From: Spartobacteria bacterium UBA695 | GTDB taxonomy: Bacteria > Verrucomicrobiota > Verrucomicrobiia > Chthoniobacterales > Chthoniobacteraceae | NCBI GenBank assembly: GCA_002298145.1 | Contig: DBMP01000029.1 | Span: forward strand, 62,001-126,000 | Length of the DNA stretch: 64,000 nucleotides | Reading direction: 5' to 3' | In this document: positions 49,403 to 60,600 of the stretch, one piece after another | Layout of the letters: every line of letters begins with the position of its first letter | How positions within the stretch are numbered: the stretch's first letter is position 1 | Position numbers and translations under genes: made by a program | Notes under the pieces: model-generated | Databases searched by the model: none | Seen by the model: only the letters and a program-made list of their open reading frames with translations | Told to the model about the DNA's origin: nothing

Positions 49403-50737
49403 ATGAAACTTCAACGTATCCTCGCCACCGGGGCTCTCGCCCTCGCGGTGGTTGCCTCCAGCGCTCAAGCTGATGTTGTGATTCGCATCGCGGGTTCCAG
49501 CGCCTACCGTTCGGCCGTTAACTCGGCAATCACCAGTCTTCTCGGAGACTCCAAACTTGGCATCCTGATTGCCGACGGCGCTACGTCTGTCGATAAATCG
49601 AATGTCGCTCTCTTTTCGGGCACGGCTACCAATACCATTTCCACCACCTATAATGGTGACGCCTATACCATTCCCGCCGGCACCAGGATCATCGTCTGCA
49701 CTTCGTGGACAGGATCTGTCGCAGGCGTTTACTCTTTGGCCAATTCCGGGAACACCTCCCGCGGCTTCATTCCCGCTACCGCGCCGGTCACCGCTGGTGT
49801 GACCGGTTCGGCTGCAGCTTCGGACACCACTTCCGCAGTGGACATCGCCATGTCTGACGTTTTCCTCGATACAGCGAACGGAGTTCTTGGCACCAGTTGG
49901 ACTACGGATGAAATCCAGGAAGCAGGCGGCGGCACCTACAAAGGTATCGGCGTTTGCCCTTTCAAGTGGGTCGTCTCCGGCACAAATACCGGCCTCACAA
50001 ATGTGTCCACTCAGAATGTGCACACGATCTATAAAACGGGCTATATTTCGAAAAATCTGCTGATCAACGGCGCTGCCGCCACGTCCGCTACTGCGGCGAA
50101 GGTGTATGGCTTCGGCCGCGACTCCGATTCCGGCACCCGCCTCACCGCCTTTGCCGATACCGACCTTGGCGCGACATTCCTTCCCGTGCAATACGGCATT
50201 ACAAACACTTCCAGCTCCAGCCGTGTTCTCGGCTCCAGCGGAAGCTATGTTACATTGACTCCTTCTAGCGTCGTCAACACCATATCCTATTCTGACGGCC
50301 AAGGCGGGTACAGCAGCGGCGGCACCCTTGCAACTGCGATTGGGGCTATCGGCACCGGCTCCTTCACTGGCATCGCCAGCGGGACCGATGCTGCCATTGC
50401 CTATCTGTCGGTTAGCGACGCTGCTAGTATTGTTTCCGGCGCGTCGATCACGGCCACGGAGCTCACCTACAACGGCGTTCCCTATACCCTGGGCAATGTG
50501 TACAACGGCGCCTACACCTTCTGGTCCTATGAGCACATGTTCTACCGTATTAACGACACTCCCGATAACGGTTCGGACACGGGCATCTTTGCTGAAGCCC
50601 TTGCTTATAATCTGCTCCATACCACGGTCCCCGCTAAGGCCGGCACTGACGTAACCTCCGGCTCCGCAACCTATGTGGATGTCACAAAGATGATCGTCAA
50701 ACGCAATACGGATGGTGGCTACTTGATCAAGAAGTAA
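49403..50737 (+). CDS. PstS-like phosphate-binding-superfamily secreted protein
   Basis: A signal peptide (MKLQRILATGALALAVVASS) is followed by VVIRIAGSSAYRSAVNSAI, the phosphate-loop signature (GSS/T-A). Later segments VDIAMSDVFLDTANG, YGFGRDSDSGTRLTAF and NGAYTFWSYEHMFYRIND mirror the PstS order and the conserved S-G-T-R ligand region. At 444 residues it is longer than classical PstS (about 340). No pstCAB genes follow, so it may act as a secreted or surface phosphate-binding protein. It lies 42 bp after the PEP-CTERM gene. Confidence 0.75.
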   Translation: MKLQRILATGALALAVVASSAQADVVIRIAGSSAYRSAVNSAITSLLGDSKLGILIADGATSVDKSNVALFSGTATNTISTTYNGDAYTIPAGTRIIVCTSWTGSVAGVYSLANSGNTSRGFIPATAPVTAGVTGSAAASDTTSAVDIAMSDVFLDTANGVLGTSWTTDEIQEAGGGTYKGIGVCPFKWVVSGTNTGLTNVSTQNVHTIYKTGYISKNLLINGAAATSATAAKVYGFGRDSDSGTRLTAFADTDLGATFLPVQYGITNTSSSSRVLGSSGSYVTLTPSSVVNTISYSDGQGGYSSGGTLATAIGAIGTGSFTGIASGTDAAIAYLSVSDAASIVSGASITATELTYNGVPYTLGNVYNGAYTFWSYEHMFYRINDTPDNGSDTGIFAEALAYNLLHTTVPAKAGTDVTSGSATYVDVTKMIVKRNTDGGYLIKK

Positions 50738-50768
50738 CCGCTAAAACCCTTCAGTTTGGGTCCTAGTG

Positions 50769-50801
50769 CCAGTGCGGGCGTAATGCCCGCACTGGTATTT
50801 T
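50769..50801 (+). terminator. Strong intrinsic terminator after the PstS-like gene
   Basis: Perfect 11-bp arms CCAGTGCGGGC and GCCCGCACTGG enclose GTAAT and are followed by TATTTTG. It closes the transcription unit 31 bp after the stop and separates it from the next gene. Confidence 0.88.
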
Positions 50802-50824
50802 GTATATTCTGCTCCTTCCGAACC

Positions 50825-51622
50825 ATGCGCCTTCGCAGCCCGCTGGCTTACTCGCTTTTGCTAAACGGAATCCTTGCCGGGAACTACGCTTACCAGGCCC
50901 TGGCTCCCGCGCCAAAGCCGTCCCCCTCCCGCGCTTCGGCTGTCGTAACCGCCCCCCTTCCATCCCCTCCGCCGCTCCCGGCCCCTTCCTCCCAACCTTT
51001 TGTGTGGAGTTCTTTGGAATCCGAAGACTACCCGACCTACATTGCCAACCTCCGTAAGATCGGCTGCCCTGAGCAAACGATTCGCGATATCATCAGCGCC
51101 GATCTCGAAAATCTGTACGCTTCAAAACAAACGGCGCTCTCCGCTAAGGTTGGCACGGAAGCCTTCAGCTGGGCGCAAGAATTGCTTCGCAAAGAAAAGC
51201 TAGCCTTGCTGGAGCAGTTGCTTAGCCCTTCCGCTTCCCCCGGGGAGATCATTGCCACGGCCTCCATCCCTTCGGCCACCCCGTCGCCGTCCACTACTAC
51301 CGCCGCTTCTGCCAAACCGACAGCTACAGCAACCTCCGAGTCCTCGAATTTAGCGCCCTGTCCTCTCGTCTTTCAGCCCGTGCCACATGAGGCCATCCAG
51401 CTCACCGATAGAGAAAACGCAATTTTGGAAGGCCTTCGCAAAAGCTTCATTCGCGAGATAGGAGGCCCCAACCAAGCGCCCAATAACCCGGTCTACCTCG
51501 AACGTTGGAAGCAAGCATCTGAGGCGGCGGATCTGCGAATCCAGACCTTGCTTGGCCCGCAATTCTACACAACGTACCAGCAAGCAGCTGCACGTCAAAA
51601 AGCCAAGGCATCGTCCTTGTAG
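50825..51622 (+). CDS. Single-pass membrane protein with Pro/Ser-rich linkers, unknown function
   Basis: The start MRLRSPLAYSLLLNGILAGN at 50825 gives one N-terminal hydrophobic anchor in a 265-residue protein. A Pro-rich linker leads to a conserved-looking helical module WSSLESEDYPTYIANLRKI followed by GCPEQTIRDIISADLENLY. I recall this pattern from proteins in Verrucomicrobiota genomes, but I cannot attach a name. A second Ser/Thr/Pro linker separates a C-terminal helical part ending in QKAKASSL. It ends 61 bp before the convergent giant gene. Confidence 0.6.
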   Translation: MRLRSPLAYSLLLNGILAGNYAYQALAPAPKPSPSRASAVVTAPLPSPPPLPAPSSQPFVWSSLESEDYPTYIANLRKIGCPEQTIRDIISADLENLYASKQTALSAKVGTEAFSWAQELLRKEKLALLEQLLSPSASPGEIIATASIPSATPSPSTTTAASAKPTATATSESSNLAPCPLVFQPVPHEAIQLTDRENAILEGLRKSFIREIGGPNQAPNNPVYLERWKQASEAADLRIQTLLGPQFYTTYQQAAARQKAKASSL

Positions 51623-51682
51623 CGACTAAAGCGCAAATCAATACGGATCATAAGCCCCACCGGACTCACGCTATCCGTCGGC

Positions 51683-54600
51683 TTATTGATCATCCTCATC
51701 GCCTCCGCCGTAGCCGATAACCTCCACGGTAATTACCGACGGAGCCCCATCGGTGGCCATTCCCGCGGAGGTATTCCCGGATTGTGCGACCGACGCATCG
51801 GAGCTATTCACCACGGCGGCAGATGTACTGGCCGCGCTCGTCAGCAGACTCAGGCTCGGCCCGGTGGAAGCCACCGTCGTGCCGACGCTCTGACCAGACA
51901 CCTGGATATTATCGGCATTCAATACCTGGAGCGCCGCCACGTAAAGATTGCCCGTTGCACGAATTCCCGCTTCTCCAGCATCCACGGTTCCAATGGGAGC
52001 GACGAGATCGATCGAGCCCGCCTCCACGCCGCTTACCGTTGCCAGCACACCAATGCCTCCACCCGTTCCCAAACCAGACAAATCCGTTTCCACATTGGCG
52101 CTCTGCGGATCGATCAATACACGAGTAGGCGAGGCCGACTTGACCGTCCGGGATGAAGACCCCGCGGCAATGTCGCCGGTGGTAGACCAAATAACGATGT
52201 CGCCGCCGCGCAGAGTGAAGATACGCGACGTGCCCACTTCCACGCTATCGTCCGCAAAAATCGATATCTGCCCACCGTGTTCCGTAATAATACCCTGGTT
52301 GGTAGCATTCACGGTAGTATCCTCATATCCCACCTCAACCGCCCCACCAGGAACAAGAATGCTGATGTTGCCGCCTTCGTAAACTGTGCTTCCATCCGTC
52401 GTTGTTGCACTGACTCCGTGGGTCGTTTTGATTTCGCGGTGCGTCAGCGAAACGTCGCCCGACCACGCGCTCCCCGGGAAGAGAGCCGCTATAGCTGCGT
52501 AGGCTGACTTGTACTCGAAATCCGGACTGGTCGAGTCGTTATGGTCGCGGCCCGCGTTCCGGAGGACAAGGTAGAACAAGCGAAGAGCCACTGTTTCCTG
52601 CTGATGCTTCGTCAGCGATTCATACGCGCTCCAGATCTGTTCGTCCGTGGCGCTGGTCAGGTCCGTATTCGTTAGCAGTTGTTCGATATAGGGAACGATT
52701 GCCGAAAGATATAGGGATGCATTTCCTGCCGTGGAGGGATTGAGGAATTGCTCAATGAAACCGCTATAGTTAATCGAACTTCCATCCAAGCCCGCCGAGA
52801 CCACGATATCGGCCCCCTCGTAGGCCAGATAAGGATTACGCGCATTGCCAATGCTGGTGATGCCCACGCCGATATCGGACGCCGTGTTTGGCTTGGTATA
52901 AACGCCCCCGAGATCGATATCCCGGCCCGCCAGAACCTCCAAAGTACCTTGCCCGGAGATCTGAATATCCCCCGGCAACGGATACGAGGCACTGGTGACA
53001 AACTTGTTATAGGCACTGTTGGCGTTAACGTAACTGCGGCCGGTCGAACTGGCATCGTAGGGGATCAGATCGCGACCTGCGGAAACGATCGTCACGTCAC
53101 CCGCCCGCGCATTCTGGATATAGAATGAAATATCTGTAATGTCGTTCCCTGCGATAATCTGCGCAAATTTCCCTGTATATAGCGTCAGGCCGGTGATGTC
53201 GCCCGATGCCGCATAAATATAAACTGGCGTGTCGTCGTTCTTATGGAGAATGCTGGAGTCATGCAAACTCTGGCGCTTTTGCAGGGTGCCATTGGAACCT
53301 TCGGTGGAACCCGTTTCGCTAAAGTAGGTATCCAGCACACTGCCAAGGAAACCCGAGGTCGATTCTTCCATATCGCCGCTAGTACCGTAAAGATTCTGGT
53401 ACGCGTAGGGCGCCGCCACGCCGGGAATGGAATCCGGATCGGCATCCGAAAGATTGATGGATGCCTCGCTCCATGAACTGACCGTTGCACTGCCGACAAT
53501 GGTATTTCCAGTGACATTTAGGCCGTTGACTGAACCGGCGCAAATCAAGGCGAGCGTGCCAGTCGGCGATGGCGAAAGGTTAATATTCCCCACCACGTTA
53601 ATATTGCCTGAAAACGCCGTCACTTCCAACGTGCCAGGCATCAACGAACAGGCCGTGGCAAACGCCGAGAGATTGGATTCATCAAGCCTCAGCCATGGCT
53701 GGTAATAAGAGGTGGTTTTGCTCGTGGTATAAAGAAGCACGTTTTTCAGATACAGCAGCAGGATGTTCTGCAGGATCGTTCCGCTGGAGGTAGTTGAAGT
53801 TGCCATCGCCGTAGAACCTTCACGAATCGTGATGTCCCCCGTCAGCGAACTGACCGCGACCGAATCTGTAGTGGAATATGTTGAGAAATACGATTTGTAC
53901 CAATAGGTATTATTGTAACCTTCCGGCATCAGGAATGCATTGACCACCGGGCCAAGAAGAACGTCACCCCGGGCAGATACATCGAAGCTTCCCTCGCCAA
54001 GGAACAACGTGGTCGGCAACCATGATCCCGAACTGGAGCTATCAACGCCAGGCGCATAACTGGTAAGCACTTTATACGAAGGATAGCGGGCCGCGTTCGT
54101 CAGGATGCTATCCCCGGCGTACAGGGTGCCGTCTCCGCTTTCGACGTAATAGACGCCCCCGCTGATATCGTTGCCGGCCCTTACCACAAGATTGCCCCCA
54201 CCCAACTCCAAAAGCTTGGTGGCATCCGGCGTACCTTTGGGCATCCGGGCGTTGGAGGGAATGACCGCGTCCACGTTGACGATGTCGTTACCAGCGATCA
54301 ACCTCACATTGCCGCCACCCAGAGCACCCACGCCCTCAAAGAAATTGCTGAAATCCACCCACCAGGTTGTCGAGGCGATTTCGCCGTAATATGACGCTCC
54401 AAACATCCCGGTGCTTGAATCAACGTAACCGCGACGGTAGAGCCAGTTGACGGGTAATTCGTATTCAGAATCAATCGTAATTATTCCGGCAGTAGTCAAT
54501 GTTTCATGCTTAATATCCTCTCCGGCCACGATAGTCACATTGCCGCCCCCCATGCTATATTGCGCCAAGTAAGCCGTGTTCTGCTGAGTAGCTCCGAGCA

Positions 54601-57600
54601 CAAACGTGGATACGGAGTTCATATCCTGAGCCGGCACATCGAAGTCACCCGTGGTCCAGATCGAACTGGCATCCGATATAAGCGTACCCGCGGTGTATAC
54701 CGTGGCAAACTGGTTACGCAACTTCACGCTGCGCCCGGCGTAAATCTCCACGTCACCGCTGCCGGTTCGAATAACTTGATAATATCCGCTGACCGCCGTA
54801 CTTGTCTGGGCCGAAGCGCCGCTGGAGGACGTTTCCAAGCCGTACTTACCCAGCAATACCGATCCGCTATTTACATCGAGATCATCCACGGCCTTAACAT
54901 CCGAAACATCCACCCCGGTCAGATCCGCCCCGGCCACGATCCGGTAAGACCACGATTGGGCATTCGCAGGAAGCAGCGAATTGGCATCCATTAATAGAGA
55001 CGTGTAAGCGGCCGTGTCAAACCCGTCGCTGATGCTGTTGTAAAGTACAATATTCCCTGCGGTGCGCAACGTCAGAATACCCGGCGCTCTATTCACGCCG
55101 AAGCGATATGAGGCAAGGTTCCAGTCGCTGGTACCAGTGGATGCCACGTTGCCCAGCGTCAAATCGCTTACGGCGGTCGATATATAAACGGTGCCAGCCA
55201 AGGTATAGGTATGATTGGCCGAGAGGCTCACACAAATCGCCCCACCTGTCCCCGAGGAGAAGGTGATGGTTCCCGCTGCGCTCAAGACGACCGTGCATCC
55301 CGAGGGGAGCGCGGTGGCCGTGTTTGCTTTCAGCGTCTGCGTCGTCCCGTTAGCCAAGGTAATCGTTCCCGCACTGCTAGACGTAATCTTGTCATTACCC
55401 GGCGTTCCATTCGTGAACGAAACCGTGGCACCTTTTTCTACCGAAATCTTGCTGCTCGTCTTGCCCATTTCGACGGTATAGCCGCTAGTAGTCGGCGTGA
55501 CCGTGCTGGTTCCAGAGGTAGTGGTAAAGTAGTTCGTACTTGATGACGGCAGGTAAACCGAAACAGCACTGCTGCTCTTGGACTGGATGACACCACTGCC
55601 CGCACTGTTAGAAAATGTGATGCTGGCTCCGGCGGGAATCGTAGTTGTAACGCCGGCTTTTAGAATCGCTGTCGTCCCATCACTATAAGTGATGGTAGCA
55701 TTCACGGTAACGGAAATAGCTGCGGTGCTCGGGAAGGTCACCTTGGTCTCCGTCGGTACAGTGATGGAGCTGCCGCTTCCACTCAGGCTGGCCAGCAGGG
55801 AACTGGAGGAGCTGTTGGTGTTTACGATCTCTGCGCCAGGCCGAATGCTCACCAGCGATTGCAGGGATGTACTATTTGCCAACAAGCGATCGAACATTGC
55901 ATCATAGGTCGACGAGGCACTTCCAGCCAATCCCACGAACGTGTTGCCGTTGGAGAGAATCTGCGCCTCGACGCTGTCGATGGAACCGCCCGTCGGGGTA
56001 TAGACTTTGTAACCCTCGACGATGATGACCGAGGCCCCGACGATCTCGCCATTGATGGGGGCCATTTGAAGATCGGTCGCCGCGTCGTTCTGCGGTGCGC
56101 GCAAATGCAGGATACCTTGGAAGCTGCCTAGCGACTCGCTCTCCGAGGTAGCGCTGTCCACCGATAGGACAATTTTAGAACCCGTCTGGATATCCAACAA
56201 TGCCGAGGTGTCATGGGTATATTTACCGCCGCTATCCAGCGAGCTACTCCCCGCCTCCAGCGTCACATTGCCGCCTTTGCCAGCTGAATCAAAGTCTGCC
56301 CCCTCCACCGTGAGGAGCGCCCCGCTCTTAAGCACAAGGCTTCCGTGAGCCGCCATGTAAATCGTGCCCCCCGTCGGGCCGCTCGCATTTACCGTACCGG
56401 TCACATTGATCGAGCCCTTGTCCGCCGATACCCGGTAGGTACCAGCCTTCGCATACCCATCCACCGTCACGTCACCCGAGCGAATACGGTAGTTACGGTA
56501 ATAATCAAACGAAGCCTCGTTGAGGATTGTATCAAGCCATCTCGTACTGGAGAGGCTCCCCACGTCGAGCGTAAACGAGCCGGAATCGCCATTGGAGCCC
56601 GCGCTGCCGTCCAGCGTGCCAGCAACGGAAAACGTTCCGTTAATCGCGCTCACTGCCAATGTGCCAGCATCGCCGCCACCGGTTTTGGCCGCCACGCGAA
56701 CGCTACCCGACGAACCAATCACAACATCACCTTTATCGGCCGAAAGCGTTACCGTGCCTCCATCGGTATAGGCCGTCGCGCCGTAGAAACCTTTTGCCAC
56801 CCCGCCGACATCGAGAGTTCCGCCCACATCCACGCTGCCGCTAATGGCATGCAGGGTCAAATCGCCGCTCGGCAAGTAAATCCCGGAGTTCACGGATACG
56901 CCTTGCGCTTCGAGCACCAAAGCCGCCCCCAAACCAGCGTAGCTTGTATTCGCCGTTCCGCCATTGGATGTAACCGACAGAACTGCATCCGATTTGATCG
57001 TTTCATTACTGCCTTTTGCACCGGACACCAAGGGTGTTGCCAAGTTCAAATTTCCCCGTGTATAGAACTCACCACCTCCAGTTGCCACAATCGCTTCCGA
57101 TGCGTTCAGCGTCACCGTCCCATACTGACTAACAATCAGCTCGTTGGCTCCAAGCTTAATCACATTTGCATTAAAGGTGAGACCTCCCGCGAGCGTCGAA
57201 CTCTGACCATCAACATCCGCCGGAGCCGATGCGGCAGAACTGTTGTTGAGCAGAATCGTCTTTGCGGTAAAGGAAACAGCCCCTTGATTGAATCCGCGAA
57301 TTTCAGCGGCTTGCAAACTCAAGTAGTTATAATTTGAACTCCCGATTTCTCCTTCCCCGTATAGGTCAATGGAAGAATAACTTACCAGTGACAACTCCTT
57401 GGCGGAATTCATTAGCGAACTAAGGGCATTGCCCGAGAGGATCAGCCCAGTGGTCACCTTGCCCCCGGTCGTTTTGAGATCCGACGCGCCTTGATTGCCA
57501 AATTCAAGACTGATCTGGCCACTGTGCAAAGCAATGGAAGTAGCGTCCAGGATCGCCCCGGAATCCAGCGACATGCCAGCCGCCGAATCCAGCGTAAGTC

Positions 57601-60600
57601 CCACCGCGGTAAGACGGGCTCCTTTGCCAATCACCACCGATCCCGTGCTGGCGCTTGTCACCTTATTCCGGCTTACGCTAGCTGATTCGCTCACAGACGC
57701 GCGGACCACCGCCCCGTTACCACTCACCGAAATCGTATCAACACCGCCCGCCAACGTCCCTTTTGCCACGATTTCCGCACCCTCCGCAAGCGTGATACTT
57801 TCGCTGGCAGCAAGAATGATATCCTTTCCGGCAAGAGCCGATCCGTTATTGTCTACGGTCATCGTCTCGGCGGTCACGGTCACAGCGCCATAAGTGTCCC
57901 GCGTACCGCCAATCAAGAGGCTGTCGGCATTGATTGAATTAAGAACGCTAGTCGTCAGCAAGAGGGTTCCCGGCGAAACGGAAACGCTTTCTCCCGAAAT
58001 CAGGATATCGCTCAAGCTGCTGATATCAACTTGGCTACCACGCCCACCAGTGGGAACGGTTGCCGTAATCGAACCCGACCACCCCAGCGAGCTAAGCGCG
58101 GAAATCACCAGCGTGCCCGCGTCCTTGGGGAGCCGGGGCGTCGTAGTCGAATTGCCTGCAGCCACCCCTGGAAAATAAGTATTGGCCGAGTAATCGGTGT
58201 AGGCAGCGCGAGTGCGAACCACTTCTGAGGAAGCCACCTCAAAACTCACGTAAGTTTTTCCAGCCGAGGAAGAGCTGCTGTAACTATTCGAGTAATAACC
58301 TGAAACAATATAGGAACCATCCGAGTTCTTCACCGAAGTCACCGTCGGCGAATTGTTCGATAGCGTCACTAGATAAGCACCGCTCAAGAGCGCGTAACGT
58401 GCGGGCATGAGCGTATAATACCCCGCCGGCAGCTTGCCACATCCACTCAGGTATACCGTTTCGCCAACTTTCAGCGATGCGCTGACGTACCCGGAATCCG
58501 TACTATAGTAATCGGTATTTGAGGTATTATAGGCCGTTGTCGCTGCATAGCCTAGCTTGTATGATGGGATAATAGCATAACTGCTGGTTGAAAGCAGGAC
58601 ATCCTTGGAACCGCCCGTTCCCGAGACAAATTGATAGGCGTAGAGATCGCCGCCACCGCTTAGATCGACCGTCGCTCCCGATTCGCTGTTGATATTCGTT
58701 CCGGAAACATTGACCTTCTTGGCCGTCGGACCACTGCGGGTAATATTGGTGCCGCTGGGATCGATCCATTGCGAATCGCTCGAAACAACGCCGTAGGGAA
58801 TCGTCTGGCCATTCGCCGAAACGGACGTAACGCTGCCTGCCAGCAATGTCACCGTATCGCAGGCTACATAGCTTTCACCCGAAATCGCATCAACGGAAAG
58901 TCCTGTCACCGCATCCACGGGCGCACTTTCCACCCCATTCCAACCAAGATTGATCGTCCCATTCGGAGCGCGAAGAACGCCGCCTTGACTGATGACAGAA
59001 GCGTAAATATTAATTGAGCCACCTGCCGATAGCGGCACTGCGCGCGTTCCAGAACCCGCGATCGTCACGCTACCTTTGACCCCGCCGTGGTCGTACGCAA
59101 CAACGGTAAAGCTGGTTTCAGACGGAGGATAGATCTGGCCGGCGCGCAGATAAATATCACCTGCGACATCCAGCGTTCCTGAACCGCGGATATCGCCGTT
59201 ATCCGCAATGAAATTGGCCTGTCCGATATCGCGGAGCGTCAAGTCGCCCACGTCGATAAGCGAGGCACTTACCGTCAGGACGCCTGTTCCGTAGGTGGGC
59301 GAGTAGAGATTCTTGGCATCTTTCCGCGCGGCATAGTCGCTCGCATACTCAGTTTGCGTTTCCGTTTTGTGCAGCACATTACCGCCAATGGCCACATAGG
59401 GAGCGGTGAGCTTGACCGCCCCCGTTGCGTAGAGCACGCCGCCGCTGGCCAACGTCAGGCTGCTGTTGGCTGTGAGCGTCACGTCGCCCTCAAAAAGGAG
59501 CGAGCCTTTGAGCGTCAGTGAGTCAAACCCACCGGCCGCATAAGTATCCACGGTAAAATGTCCGAGGCTGTCCATCGTCGCCCCATTGGGATCCTCCACC
59601 GCGACACCGCTGGCGATCGCCATGCCCACCGTGATGCCCGAGGTATAATAACTGGGCGCGATTTCCGCACCACTCTGCGTGATCACCAGCGTGGGATAGA
59701 GCGCGCTGGCAAGGGTCGATGAAGAGGCCGCCGTGTCGTAATAACCCGATGAAATCACTAGCGATCCACCATCGGCGGACCTCCCGCCAGCGGCACCCAG
59801 TAGCGTCGCATCGCAATAAAGCATCTGCCCTCCCTTAAGCGTGATCGTCCCCCCATCGCTCTCAACCACCGTGTCGTAAACCCGCTTTGCCGCAACAGCC
59901 CCATCAGGTGAAACTCCAGAATAGCTTCCTGGCAACTCCAGCGTTCCATGCGCTCCCGAAACATTCAACACGGCACCCTCGCACGCCACAACATTTCCAC
60001 TCACCGCAATCGAGCCACCAGAAAGCACGGCCCCGATCGAATCTCCACGCCCGTAATCCACTACCATCACCGCGCCCGAGGCATCCAACACCGCATGAGA
60101 CCCAATCACCACCGTGGCAAGGGCATCGGATGTGTTATTATAGATTGATGTTGAATCCGTCGCCCCGGAAACCGCGATCGATCCGCCATGCGCATAGATA
60201 CTCCCTTCCACGTCTACCGTTTGCCCACTTAAATTCACGCTTCCCCGGTACCCGACATCGATGGAGGCCCCTTCCTCCATGACGAGTTCTCCGCGAGCAA
60301 CCAGCGGATTCGCCTTGGTAGTATCCTTCACACCGGCCGCCTTGAACGTCAGGGATACCGCCGCGCGAAGCGAGTCCTCCAGTTCAACAGTTTTCCAAGT
60401 TGCAGCGCCATCGGAACCCAGCACAATCATATGACTGGATACCTTCGGAGCAATCGTGGCTCCCGCGGCAATGGCTACCGCTGGAGTATAGACATATTCC
60501 CCGTTCTCATCGACTTTCGTCGCGCCCGTGGCGGGATCCGTCACCGCTCGGCCCAGACCTGTCAGCGTAAAATTGCTGAACCCACCTGAATTGAAGAAAT

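Noticed and set aside
49289..50620. 443-codon minus-strand frame opposite the PstS-like gene
   Set aside because: The plus-strand product has a signal peptide and PstS-type motifs; the minus product is compositionally biased without motifs.
56345..57337. 330-codon plus-strand frame within the giant exoprotein gene
   Set aside because: Antisense to a continuous 12-kb frame, rich in Arg/His/Thr, with no ribosome binding site or domain.
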